From positions 33,299 through 97,298 of the forward strand of contig JAUNWY010000007.1 in the NCBI GenBank assembly GCA_030540085.1: DNA of 64,000 nt. The letters are read 5' to 3'. Below are positions 45,378 to 53,936 of this stretch, one piece after another. The notes below the pieces were generated by a model, which worked only from the letters and a program-made list of their open reading frames with translations, searched no databases and was not told where the DNA came from. A program made the position numbers and the translations under genes. The DNA comes from Eggerthella sp. (GTDB lineage: Bacteria; Actinomycetota; Coriobacteriia; Coriobacteriales; Eggerthellaceae). Each line of letters starts with the position of its first letter. The stretch's first letter is position 1.

Positions 45378-46700
45378 CTATTCGCCTTCAGCGGCTTCGG
45401 GCTCTTCCTCGAAGCGAACATCGATCTTGTCGATGCGCAAACCGTCCATCACGCGGGCCATCATCGTGATCTTCGTGCCCCCGTGATGCAGCTCGTACGA
45501 ATCGCCCTCGGCGGGGATCTTGTCCAGCAGGTCGAGCATCAAGCCACCCGCGGTCTCGTAGTCGAACACGGGCACGGGCTCAAATCCAATGAACTCAACG
45601 AACTGGTCAACCGGCAACGAGCCGTCAACCAAGTAATGATGCTCGCCTACCTTCAGAATTTCATCCTGATCATCGTGGAGATACTCGTCTTCCATGCGGC
45701 CGATAATCTGCTCGACCACATCGGTCATGGTAACGATGCCGGACGTGCCGCCATGCTCGTCAACCACCACGGCGATTTTCGTGTGCTTAGCCTGCAACAC
45801 CTGCAAAAGTTTCGCGATGGAAATGCTCTCCGGCACCGCCTGGATAGAGCGAATCTTCAGGTCCTTCATCGTGGAGCCCTCAGGCAGCAAGTAAGCATCC
45901 TTGATGTGCACGAAGCCCACGATGTTGTCCTTGTCCTCGCGGAACACGGGGTAACGCGTGAATTTGTTCTTCCCCATGAAGTCGAGATTCGTTTCAAGAT
46001 CATCGTCGTAGTCGATAGCCAGCACCTCGGTGCGGGGTGTCATAATGGCCTTCGCGTCCTTGTCGTCCAAGTCGAAAATGTTGTCCAGGTACTGGTACTG
46101 ATCCTGCTCGATGGATCCGCTCTCAGCGCTTTCTTCAAGCAACAGCTTGATTTCTTCCTCGGAATAAGCCTCGGATTCATTCTTGGCATCGTGGCCGGTC
46201 AGGCGCATAACGCCATTGGTGGTGGCGTTGAACAGCCACATGATGGGGTACGTAATGCGGTAGAACGCATGGAGCGGGCCCGCTGTGTGCAGCGCGTAAG
46301 TTTCCGTCTTCAAAATAGCCATGCTCTTAGGGATGAGCTCGCCGGCAACCACATGCAGCGTGGTCATGATGAAATAGCCAATACCCACCGAAATAACAGT
46401 AACCGCCGTGTCGGGCAAGCCAAAGAACACGAAGATCGGATGAAGCAGCGCGGCGAACGCAGGCTCACCCAACCAGCCCAATGCCAGCGAAGCCAGCGTG
46501 ATGCCAAGCTGACAAGCGGAAAGGTACTCGTTAACGTTGTCGGCCATTTCGAGCGCGCGCTTGGCGCCCTTCTTGCCTTCTTCCACCAAAATCTCAATCT
46601 GCGATTTACGTACGCGCACCAAGGAAAACTCGGCGATAACGAAAAATGCGTTCATCAGCAGAAACAGAACAACCAGTATCAAACTTAACCAAATAGGCAT
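45378..46700 (-). CDS. CNNM/CorC-HlyC-type membrane protein with CBS pair
   Basis: ATG 46700 starts directly at the first membrane helix (MPIWLSLILVVLFLLMNAFF) and has AAGGAG upstream; a longer frame opens at 46748 without a visible ribosome-binding site. The 440-residue product has a DUF21/CNNM transmembrane domain (about 1-190). Two CBS domains follow: MTPRTEVLAIDYDDDLETN and IAVVVDEHGGTSGIVTMTDV. A C-terminal CorC/HlyC domain comes last (LPVDQFVEFIGF). Such proteins take part in magnesium or cobalt efflux, although they were first named haemolysins. It is not part of a visible operon. The family is clear; the transported ion is not. Confidence 0.92.
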   Translation of the reverse strand: MPIWLSLILVVLFLLMNAFFVIAEFSLVRVRKSQIEILVEEGKKGAKRALEMADNVNEYLSACQLGITLASLALGWLGEPAFAALLHPIFVFFGLPDTAVTVISVGIGYFIMTTLHVVAGELIPKSMAILKTETYALHTAGPLHAFYRITYPIMWLFNATTNGVMRLTGHDAKNESEAYSEEEIKLLLEESAESGSIEQDQYQYLDNIFDLDDKDAKAIMTPRTEVLAIDYDDDLETNLDFMGKNKFTRYPVFREDKDNIVGFVHIKDAYLLPEGSTMKDLKIRSIQAVPESISIAKLLQVLQAKHTKIAVVVDEHGGTSGIVTMTDVVEQIIGRMEDEYLHDDQDEILKVGEHHYLVDGSLPVDQFVEFIGFEPVPVFDYETAGGLMLDLLDKIPAEGDSYELHHGGTKITMMARVMDGLRIDKIDVRFEEEPEAAEGE

Positions 46701-46748
46701 GTAGGTACAAAACTCCTTGCGTAAGCGAGCGAGAAACAGATCTGCCAT

Positions 46749-47577
46749 TTCTCATTGTGGGAACGGGATCGGAAAAGAGGGCCAGCCTGCTTTTCCGCTA
46801 AAGGGGAATCGGTGCGCTTTGCGCCCTTTCCGAAAAAACCGAAATTACACGGTCATCTCCCCCTTGGGGAAGGGCATGAGGCGCGTTACGTCCGCCAACA
46901 AGGAGAGGCGCTTGCGCACACCCAGGCATAAGTCACGCGCAAGGAAAAGCTGCAACGCTGCTTGCGCTGCACCGTCCAAAGCCGCCGCCTGCGCCGCAGC
47001 ACCTGAATACAGAAACGCAGCCTTTTCTTCACACGAAGACAAAGACCGCGCGGGACAAATAAGAGAGTTATTGCATTGTTCGGTGCGTTTTCGGGCCGAG
47101 CAACATCGACCGCCGCCGTCGGAGTCGTTCACGACAGCTTCATCTCCTATTCTGATGGCCGCCGCCATCGTTAGTCCCACAACCCGTTTTGCGTAAACGG
47201 GCACAATATCTTTCAGAATAGTACCGCGGAACAATGACAATTCAACGAAACACCATCACAGCGCCATGTTTTCGGCGACAAAGGTACCAAATCTCGCCGC
47301 TTCGGCCGCAATGCGGACAGGGCGATGAAGCCGCGGGCGAGAAGAGGCTGCGCGCAGGCGGCGAGGCAGGCAGACCCAGCGACGCGTAGCGAATGCGCTT
47401 ACCCCGCGCGGGACGACGCGGAGCGGGCGGCGCGGGAGATCCCACGCGAATACATTGGCCTGGTGGCGCCGCCTCGCACAAAGCGGGGTATCGGCGCACG
47501 AGCCACAAGCGCCGCCCGTCCCCTCCCTCGCCCCGCCCGCGGAAGATCAAAAACACTCAAACGAAACACCCAGGAAT
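46749..47577. other. GC-rich intergenic region without a convincing gene
   Basis: About 830 bases with no recognised product. One minus-strand frame (46845-47240, 131 aa, TTG start) is open but has low-complexity Ala/Cys-rich content and no family match, so it is not called. Bases 47300-47550 are very GC-rich with many CGCCCGC-type words. No tRNA or ncRNA was recognised. Confidence 0.35.
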
Positions 47578-48110
47578 GGCAAGATCTGCGCGCTGTGTAT
47601 GATTCGAGGGATCCGTGCAGCGAAAAGGGCCCCTTCCTGGCAAGATCTTCGCGCTATGCATTCCCGAAAGGCGATTTGCGGGGCTTTTCGGATACATGGC
47701 GCGCAGATCTTGCCAAAGCCAGCTCGTTTTGGATACACGGCGGCAATATCTTGCCAGGGAGGGGCGCTTTTCCCGTCCGAGGGCGCTTTTGGGATGCATG
47801 AAGCGAAATAATTGCCACGGATTGCCGCTTAAGAACGCATCGGAGCGATATCTTGCCACAGATGGCCGCCAGGAACACACCACGGCGAAATCCCGCCACG
47901 GCAAGGCACCCAGGAACGCATCGCGCGAGAATATCGCCACTGCCAGTCGCTCGAGAGCGCATTTCGCGACGATCTTGCCATAACTAGCCTCTTAAGGACG
48001 CATCGCGGTGAAGTGTTGCCATCGACAAGCCCTCGGGAATGCGCCATGGCAACATCTTGCCGTGGCCGCCCCCTTCGGGAATGCATCTCAGTGACATATC
48101 GCCAAGAACG
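47578..48110. repeat. Array of diverged 41-bp tandem repeats
   Basis: A degenerate unit of about 28 bases (consensus GGAACGCATCGCGGCGATAT followed by CTTGCCA) recurs with starts near 47691, 47731, 47792, 47833, 47873, 47914, 47955, 47996, 48037 and 48079. The interval is 40-42 bases, with one of 61. Two inverted copies lie at 47578 and 47639. The period is not a multiple of three and many frames are open on neither strand, so it is noncoding. The intervening 13 bases are unrelated. It is not a CRISPR, because copies differ at many positions and spacers are short. Confidence 0.75.
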
Positions 48111-48416
48111 CCCTCGGCTACCCGGGCTTGCAGCAGCAGACGTCGGGAGCACGCAGGGAAAACGAGCTGCAGCGCGGATAACGGCAAAGCAAGCAACCCA
48201 CCGTCTGGAGATGGAACCGTGCGACCCACCCAGGGACTTAACCTAGGCCACAAACGGATATTGCAGCGAAATCGTAGGCGGCGCCGCAGGGTCGGGAGGC
48301 ACCGCGCGAACGAAACGTCAGCCAATTCAACAACGTGCGACGACGCGTCCAAGAAACCGTGAAAATCTTTTGGTGCCTTCCGCCGAGAAACGGCGCCGAA
48401 AACATGCTCGCGTACT

Positions 48417-49679
48417 ATGGCGATCATGAGCGAAAAAGATACCTACACCAACAACATCAATGACACAGACGAGCATGGCGATACCGCCTCGCGGGAGCGC
48501 GGGAGCGCCGAGCCGCCCGAGAGCAACGATGCACCCGCGAGCGCCAGCGACTCCCAACCGGAAAGCGCCGCCACCGAACCCGTCGAGCCGGCAGCAGAAA
48601 CGGCATCCGCATACCTCCAGAAAGCCGGAGACTTCCTCGGCCTGCACAAGAAAGCCACCGCCATCGCCGCAGCCATCGCGCTGTGCGCTGTGGTGGGCAT
48701 CGGCGCTGCCGTGGCGTCGAACAGCAAGCCCTCCCCTAACGGCGCCCTCCTCGGCAGCGGCTTTGCGAGCTACGCAGCAAACGCCGTTGCAACCACCACG
48801 GATGCTGCCGCAGACGAAGCGGCGGCGGGCCTCGTCGCTCAACGCCTCACGCCTGACGCGCTTAACAGCGTCGATTCCTTCGCCTCCACCCCTGACACGT
48901 TTTCCCTGATAGAAGGCGAGGAAGCCGCACCGCTTTCCGAAGAGCAACAAGAATCCCTTGCCGCAGCCACCCAAAATATCGAAGGCGGTGGCTACACCGT
49001 TGGCTTCACGCTTATCAACCTGAACACCGGCAAGGGCATCGCCTACAACCTCGACTCGCGCGTATACGGCGCCAGCTCATTCAAGGGCCCCTACGCCGCC
49101 TACCTGTGCCAGCACCTGGGCGACAACGACGCTTCCTACCCATCTGGCAGCGAAGCAGCGGGCTCCGGCGTTTCGTCGTCTATATATTCCCTGATGCAGC
49201 CCATGATTCTCTACTCGGACAACAGCGCATTCAGCAGCTTGCGCAACACCTACGACAGCGCAGGGTTCGCCGAATGGCTCAATTCCTGCGGCGTGGATTC
49301 CGAGATCATGCACGACACGCACTTCCCGCGCTACTCCGCGCGCGAATCCGCCTTGCTGTGGCTGCACACGTACCAGTACCTCAAAACCAATACGCCCACC
49401 GCGCAAAACCTGGCATCGCTCTACGAGAAGACGAACGTATCGTTCATCCGCTCTGGCGTAAGCGACGACGAAGAAGTCGAAGCCGTGCTCAACAAGGCAG
49501 GCTGGTGCTCTGGCAGCGAGCGCTTCACCGGTCTGTGCGATGCGGGGCTCATCAAATGCACCGACGGCACCACCTACCTTATGAGCACCATGACCAATTC
49601 GCCCGACGGCGGCCTATACACCGTTCGCCTGACGAACCTGGCATCCACCCTCTTTGAGTGCCGCGACGTACTGGAATAG
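48417..49679 (+). CDS. Membrane-anchored class A beta-lactamase-like serine hydrolase
   Basis: The 420-aa protein has a 75-residue cytoplasmic Ser/Glu/Ala-rich tail, one membrane helix at about 78-102 (ATAIAAAIALCAVVGIGAAV) and an extracytoplasmic domain. There, SSFKGPYAAYL holds the SXXK nucleophile and ILYSDNSAFSSL the SDN motif, as in class A beta-lactamases and related D-Ala peptidases. The third box is probably TDGTTYLMS in place of the usual KTG, which is a notable change. A plausible general base Glu sits in SARESALLWLH. It may act on peptidoglycan rather than on antibiotics. A second Met at 48426 is an alternative start. It is not in an operon, and no ribosome-binding site is clear. 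Confidence 0.82.
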   Translation: MAIMSEKDTYTNNINDTDEHGDTASRERGSAEPPESNDAPASASDSQPESAATEPVEPAAETASAYLQKAGDFLGLHKKATAIAAAIALCAVVGIGAAVASNSKPSPNGALLGSGFASYAANAVATTTDAAADEAAAGLVAQRLTPDALNSVDSFASTPDTFSLIEGEEAAPLSEEQQESLAAATQNIEGGGYTVGFTLINLNTGKGIAYNLDSRVYGASSFKGPYAAYLCQHLGDNDASYPSGSEAAGSGVSSSIYSLMQPMILYSDNSAFSSLRNTYDSAGFAEWLNSCGVDSEIMHDTHFPRYSARESALLWLHTYQYLKTNTPTAQNLASLYEKTNVSFIRSGVSDDEEVEAVLNKAGWCSGSERFTGLCDAGLIKCTDGTTYLMSTMTNSPDGGLYTVRLTNLASTLFECRDVLE

Positions 49680-50026
49680 CGCCTAGCGAACAGGCAGACG
49701 CAAAGCAGGGAATGCGGGGCAAGAGGTGCGAAGCGGTGTAGTTTTCCTGCCCCTTTCGCCCGCAGCAAAGCGCGAGGGCTACAATGAACAATACTGCGCA
49801 AACGCTCGGCGAGTGCGGTGGCGTCTGCGGGATACCGCGCAAACGCATGCCGAATGCGCCTGCCTCTGCGGAGCGTCACGCAAACGCGCGGCGAGTGCGC
49901 CGCTCCCTAAAGGAGATCGCACGCAACCAGCACCGCGCCAGCGGCGTACAACGCAGGGCACTCCCCCTCCCCATCAAAGGGAGCCGCACTGCCAGCAAAT
50001 AACAAACCCCGAACGAAAGGATTGCC
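49680..50026. other. Intergenic GC-rich region with a three-copy 41-bp repeat
   Basis: These 347 bases have no gene. A repeat beginning GCGCAAACGC, with CGGCGAGTGCG or a variant after it, starts at 49796, 49837 and 49878, exactly 41 bases apart; the third copy ends by about 49910. GAAAGG at 50015-50020 is the ribosome-binding site of the next gene. Confidence 0.6.
49796..49910. repeat. Three-copy 41-bp tandem repeat
   Basis: Copies start at 49796, 49837 and 49878. Shared words include GCAAACGC and GCGAGTGCG. The period equals that of the array at 47.6-48.1 kb, but the sequence appears different. Confidence 0.75.
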
Positions 50027-50728
50027 GTGGTGGAACTTGCTCGCGAACTTAACCGTCATGCCGCTTCGGCAACCCACGAACAAACGCATCTTGCCGAACA
50101 CCCAGGACAGCTGGTGTGGATTTTCATGGGCATGTCCGTTATGGGGCTTATAGGCGAAACGCTGCAACACCTGGTGGCATTCGGCGAATTGGAAAGCCGC
50201 GCCGGCTTCATCTGGGGTCCGTTTTCGCCCATCTACGGGTTAGCGGCCGTTCTGCTAACCATGCTGCTCGAACCCCTGCAGGACAAAGGCGTTCCACTGC
50301 TTTTGGCGGTAAGCGCCGTTGTGGGCGGCAGCCTTGAGTACTTCGCCAGCTGGGCCATGGAAACGTTCTGGGGCGTGGTGGCTTGGAGCTACCTGAACAT
50401 CCCCCTCAACTTCGACGGTCGTACCGATGTGTTCCATTGCCTCATCTGGGGCACCATTGGCGTGCTGTGGGTGAAGGTTGGCCTGCAATTATGCCAGCGC
50501 ATCTTCAACCGCGTGAACACCACCGGCGCTCCGTACCGCGTGGCAACGGCAGCGCTTTCCATTTTCATGACGCTCGATATTGCAATGACCATCATCGTTT
50601 TGCTGCGTGCCGATGCCCGCACCGACGGCATTCCGCCGCAAAACCCCATCGAGCAATTCTGCGACACCGCCTACCCCACTGACATGCTGCAAAAGCGCTT
50701 CCACAACATGGGCGGTCTCGGCATATAG
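50027..50728 (+). CDS. CmpB-type (PF06541-like) polytopic membrane protein
   Basis: The 233-aa product has about five membrane helices and resembles the family sometimes annotated putative ABC transporter permease (ABC_trans_CmpB). GFIWGPFSPIYGLAAVLLTM and GGSLEYFASWAMETFWGVVA are typical family stretches with conserved Gly, Pro and Glu residues. GTG 50027 (or GTG 50030) starts it, after GAAAGG at 50015-50020. No ATPase lies next to it, so a true ABC role is doubtful; function is unknown. It is convergent with phnPP, with two nested palindromic elements between the genes. Confidence 0.85.
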   Translation: MVELARELNRHAASATHEQTHLAEHPGQLVWIFMGMSVMGLIGETLQHLVAFGELESRAGFIWGPFSPIYGLAAVLLTMLLEPLQDKGVPLLLAVSAVVGGSLEYFASWAMETFWGVVAWSYLNIPLNFDGRTDVFHCLIWGTIGVLWVKVGLQLCQRIFNRVNTTGAPYRVATAALSIFMTLDIAMTIIVLLRADARTDGIPPQNPIEQFCDTAYPTDMLQKRFHNMGGLGI

Positions 50729-50730
50729 CT

Positions 50731-50963
50731 GGGACAATAGGGACCGGTCCCATTTTCCCAGCTAGTTATAGCGAACAAAAAATGAAGCCCCGTTTGCGAA
50801 CCAATCGCAAGCGGGGCTTCACTCGTTAAGGTGGGAAAATGGGGGCAGGTGTCAGATTCCCACTTTCGCTATGGCACACAAAAGCAGGGCCTTGCTCGCG
50901 AACATCATCGCAAGCAAGGCCCTGCTTGTTTGGTGAGAATCTGGTACCCGTCCCTATTTCCCA
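50731..50963. repeat. Two nested palindromic elements sharing an arm, copies C1 and C2
   Basis: C1 (about 50731-50861) has outer arms with GGGACCGGTCCC-type sequence and inner arms GAAGCCCCGTTTGCGA (50783-50798) and TCGCAAGCGGGGCTTC (50805-50820). C2 (about 50831-50963) uses the right arm of C1 as its left arm and has the inner stem AGCAGGGCCTTGCT (from 50883) / AGCAAGGCCCTGCT (from about 50912). Both fill the gap between the convergent cmpB-like gene and phnPP, and together could stop transcription from both sides. Confidence 0.8.
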
Positions 50964-50965
50964 TC

Positions 50966-51859
50966 CTAAAACGCTTGGCCCACTATGAAGCGGTAGCCAG
51001 GGTACGGCACCTTGCCGAAACGTCCGTGGTAGTCGGATCCGCCCGTGCAAAACAGGCTATAGCGCGCAGCAAGCTCTTCGCACAGCTGCGTATCGCGATA
51101 GTCGTGATCAGGATGATACTTCTCGATGCCAACAAGCCCCGCATCAACGAGCGCAGGCAGCGCCTCGTAATTATCGAACTGGCCAGGATGCGCCAAAACA
51201 GGCAACCCTCCATCGGCCGCAATGGTAGCCACGGCATCGCACATGTCAACGTACTCGATATCGCGCTGCGCGATGCCACCGCCCTTGAACAACGTCTTGT
51301 ACAAGAATTGGTACTCTGCGCTGCTGAAATCGGCATCGGTCAACGCCGCCATCAAGTGCTGCTTGTAGAACCCCGTCGACTGCCCGGCCAGCTGTGCCGC
51401 GTACTCAACGTCCACATCGTAGCCGGCATCAAGCAGCTGGCGCATCTGCCACGCCGTATTGGCGGTGCGGCGCTCCAACGTAGCCGAGCACAAGTCGCGC
51501 ACCGCTGGGGCGTCAGTGGGCATGCCCAACCCCAAAAGATGCACGCGCCGCTTTGCGGTCGAATCCCACGCGCTAACCTCAACACCGCACACGACCGAAA
51601 ATCCGTGCTCTGCCGCCTGCTGCTGAACAGCATCAAGCCCCACAGTGGTGTCGTGGTTCGTTACCGCCAGATGGGTAACCCCCTGCACGCGAGCCTTCCC
51701 CATCAGCTCCAAAAACGAATCCGACCCATCGGAAAGCGTTGTATGCGCATGCAGATCGGCGCGAAATTCCCTGCCGGGCTGCACTCCCAGCAAATCCCAC
51801 AGCGGCTCCTGCCGAAATGCCTGCGCAGTGCGTTCTTTAGTGCCCTGCCATTCGCTCAT
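50966..51859 (-). CDS. phnPP: PHP-domain cyclic phosphodiesterase of the C-P lyase pathway
   Basis: The 297-aa product is a PHP-family phosphoesterase with ADLHAHTTLSDGS near residue 34 (HXH metal motif), TNHDTTVGLD, GVEVSAW, VLAHPGQF and GGSDYHGRFG, all metal-binding motifs. A family member from Eggerthella lenta (Elen0235, PhnPP) was shown to hydrolyse both bonds of the five-membered cyclic phosphate product of C-P lyase, giving ribose phosphate and inorganic phosphate. Here its ATG overlaps the phnL stop by four bases as last gene of the phn operon, exactly the context expected. No phnP was seen; this enzyme replaces it. The assignment by operon context and motifs is strong. Confidence 0.9.
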   Translation of the reverse strand: MSEWQGTKERTAQAFRQEPLWDLLGVQPGREFRADLHAHTTLSDGSDSFLELMGKARVQGVTHLAVTNHDTTVGLDAVQQQAAEHGFSVVCGVEVSAWDSTAKRRVHLLGLGMPTDAPAVRDLCSATLERRTANTAWQMRQLLDAGYDVDVEYAAQLAGQSTGFYKQHLMAALTDADFSSAEYQFLYKTLFKGGGIAQRDIEYVDMCDAVATIAADGGLPVLAHPGQFDNYEALPALVDAGLVGIEKYHPDHDYRDTQLCEELAARYSLFCTGGSDYHGRFGKVPYPGYRFIVGQAF

Positions 51860-52560
51860 TGCACTATTTCCCCCTTTTGCATATTGAACTCATGGTCGCA
51901 CAGACCCTCCATGAACTCGAGGTCGTGGAAAATCCCCAACATCGTAGTCCCCTGCGCCTTCAATTGCTCGATCAGCTCACGCACCTTCACCTTTGACGCC
52001 GCATCCAACGAAGCGGTAGGCTCGTCAAGCAGCAGCAAACGCGGTTGCTTGATCATGGCAGCGGCTATGTTCAAGCGAAGTTTTTCGCCGCCGGAAAATG
52101 TACGCGGATACAGCAACCACAGCGATTCATCAATGTCAAAATGACGCAGCATACGCTCGGTTTCCCACGTTGCCTTTTCCTCCTCATCGGCACCGAAGGT
52201 TTCCAGGGCGCTCTTCAATACGATGTCGTAGGCGGTTTGGCGCGGCAGGGCATTCAAGAACTGCGAAACATAGCCCATCTCGTATTTGCGCAGGTAGATC
52301 ATCTGACGTTCACTCGCCTGACACAAATCAAGCGCCCCAAACGATTCCGAGTCGTACCAAATAGCGCCCGACTCCGGCAAATTGGTGCGATAGATGCACC
52401 GCAGAATGGTCGATTTGCCCGACCCGCTGCGCCCCGTAATGCCCACGAATTCGCCCGGCATAAGCGAAAGGTGAATATGCTGACAACCCAAAATGCGGCG
52501 CTCCGCACGGTGCATCACAAACGACTTGGAAAGATCGTCGATCTTCAGAAGCTCTTTCAT
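51856..52560 (-). CDS. phnL: C-P lyase accessory ABC-type ATPase PhnL
   Basis: A longer frame reaches 52680, but it would overlap phnM. ATG 52560 (MKELLKIDDLSKSF), eight bases after the phnM stop, gives a 234-aa protein of normal PhnL length. It shows Walker A GITGRSGSGKSTILR, a Q-loop in MGYVSQFLNALPR, signature TFSGGEKLRLNIA, and Walker B RLLLLDEPTASLD. PhnL takes part with PhnG, H, I, J and M in attaching methylphosphonate to ribose triphosphate. It is not a transporter subunit in the usual sense. Its coupling to phnM and phnPP supports the role. Confidence 0.93.
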   Translation of the reverse strand: MKELLKIDDLSKSFVMHRAERRILGCQHIHLSLMPGEFVGITGRSGSGKSTILRCIYRTNLPESGAIWYDSESFGALDLCQASERQMIYLRKYEMGYVSQFLNALPRQTAYDIVLKSALETFGADEEEKATWETERMLRHFDIDESLWLLYPRTFSGGEKLRLNIAAAMIKQPRLLLLDEPTASLDAASKVKVRELIEQLKAQGTTMLGIFHDLEFMEGLCDHEFNMQKGEIVQ

Positions 52561-52568
52561 GGCAGCCC

Positions 52569-53861
52569 CTAGCGATCGTAGCCGTGAGGCTGATCGGGGT
52601 AATGCGAACGGTACACCGAATTGCCGCCCACGAAGGCGCGCGTAATAACCGGCGTGGTGGTTTGTACATTGGGCGCGCACCCAATCTCGCGCACCAGCAG
52701 AATATCCGCACGCTTGCCAACCGTAAGTGTGCCAACTTCGGAATAGATGCCCACTGCCTTGGCAGGATTAGCCGTCACCAGCGCAAACGCTTCGGGAAGG
52801 GGCATGTCGCATTCGCGATGAAGGATAAACACCGCATCAATAAGGGCAGCCGGATAGTAGTCGCTGCACAGCATGGTGATTACACCATGAGCCACACCTT
52901 CACGCGCCGAAAGGTTGCCCGAATGGCTATGCCCCATCATCACGTTCGGGGCGCCCGCCAAGGTAAACATGCCTCGCGCGTGTGCATCGCACGCCGTTTC
53001 CATATCGACGGGAAACTCGGAAATCGACGCACCCAATGTGCCCATGTAATCGAGTTTTTCCTTTGAATCGTCATCGTGTGAAGCAAGCGAAATCCCCTGC
53101 TCATGGGCAAGTTCGGCAAGCTCACTCAGCTGCTCGGGGCCAATTTTGTCGGCAGCTTGCTGCACCTCAACAATGGCGGCAACCTCTTCGTCGGAAATGC
53201 CGTCACGGTACCCCTTGATGGTGTCGCTGAATACCAGCAAATCACGATACTGACCCTGGCCCGGCGTATGATCCATGAACGAGATCAAATCCACCTTGCC
53301 ATCCTGCAGGTAGTTATACACTTCGTCCACACGGTCGACGGAATCAAGCTCCAAGCGCAAATGGAAACGATGTCGAATAAGGTGGTCGTGCTCTTCGCTT
53401 TCGCGCATATCTGAAATGCTTTCAGCAAGCTTGCTCACATTCTTGAAATTGCGAATAGGCTTGTGGTCGAAAATCTTAGCCCCATACACCGAAAGCGAAT
53501 GGTAGATAGTGGTTACGCCATGGGAAACCAGCTCACGGTCAACCTTGTACAGCGAAGTGGGCAGGTCCATAACAACGCTCGGTCGCGGCGATGCCACCGA
53601 CTCGATATAATCGGAATGAACGTCGATCATGCCCGGCACCACATACGCACCGCGCGCATCCACCACAGGAAAACCGGTTTCCTTATCAACCACCATGCCC
53701 GACGTGTTCTCGTCAAGCTGAGCATCAACCGTGCGAGCATTGGCAAGCGTCGGCGCAATGCGCACAATGGTTCCGTTTTCAACAACGATGTCGTGGTTGG
53801 GCAGAATCGCATCTTCGGTAACCACGTTACCTCCGCGAATCACAAGCGAATTTGTTTCCAT
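52569..53861 (-). CDS. phnM: Ribose 1-methylphosphonate 5-triphosphate diphosphatase PhnM
   Basis: The 430-aa amidohydrolase-superfamily protein has the metal-binding VVPGMIDVHSDYIES near residue 77, FMDHTPGQGQYRD, SLASHDDDS and an MGHSHSGNLSAREG segment late in the chain. It removes diphosphate from alpha-D-ribose 1-methylphosphonate 5-triphosphate before C-P cleavage by PhnJ. ATG 53861 follows an AGGAG site. A 75-base gap separates it from phnK, the widest in the operon, where an internal promoter could lie. The length is slightly above that of E. coli PhnM. All the recognisable motifs are intact. Confidence 0.95.
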   Translation of the reverse strand: METNSLVIRGGNVVTEDAILPNHDIVVENGTIVRIAPTLANARTVDAQLDENTSGMVVDKETGFPVVDARGAYVVPGMIDVHSDYIESVASPRPSVVMDLPTSLYKVDRELVSHGVTTIYHSLSVYGAKIFDHKPIRNFKNVSKLAESISDMRESEEHDHLIRHRFHLRLELDSVDRVDEVYNYLQDGKVDLISFMDHTPGQGQYRDLLVFSDTIKGYRDGISDEEVAAIVEVQQAADKIGPEQLSELAELAHEQGISLASHDDDSKEKLDYMGTLGASISEFPVDMETACDAHARGMFTLAGAPNVMMGHSHSGNLSAREGVAHGVITMLCSDYYPAALIDAVFILHRECDMPLPEAFALVTANPAKAVGIYSEVGTLTVGKRADILLVREIGCAPNVQTTTPVITRAFVGGNSVYRSHYPDQPHGYDR

Positions 53862-53936
53862 AAATGCATTTCTCCTTGCATTGGGTTATCAATCTATGCG
53901 GCGCCCAGAAAAGCGCCGCTGGGCAAAGGCGCCCAT

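Noticed and set aside
45339..46688. A 449-codon plus-strand frame opposite the CNNM-type gene.
   Set aside because: It mirrors a conserved gene and starts in a repeat element; no domain is present.
46845..47240. A 131-codon minus-strand frame in the gap after the CNNM gene.
   Set aside because: It needs a TTG start without a ribosome-binding site, has no recognised fold and lies in a compositionally odd region.
47578..48110. The regular 41-bp spacing resembles a CRISPR array.
   Set aside because: Copies differ at many positions, the variable parts are only about 13 bases, orientation switches inside the array, and no cas gene is nearby.
51856..52680. A longer phnL with a 40-residue N-terminal extension.
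   Set aside because: The extension would overlap phnM by over 100 bases and reads as a shadow; ATG 52560 gives the normal length.
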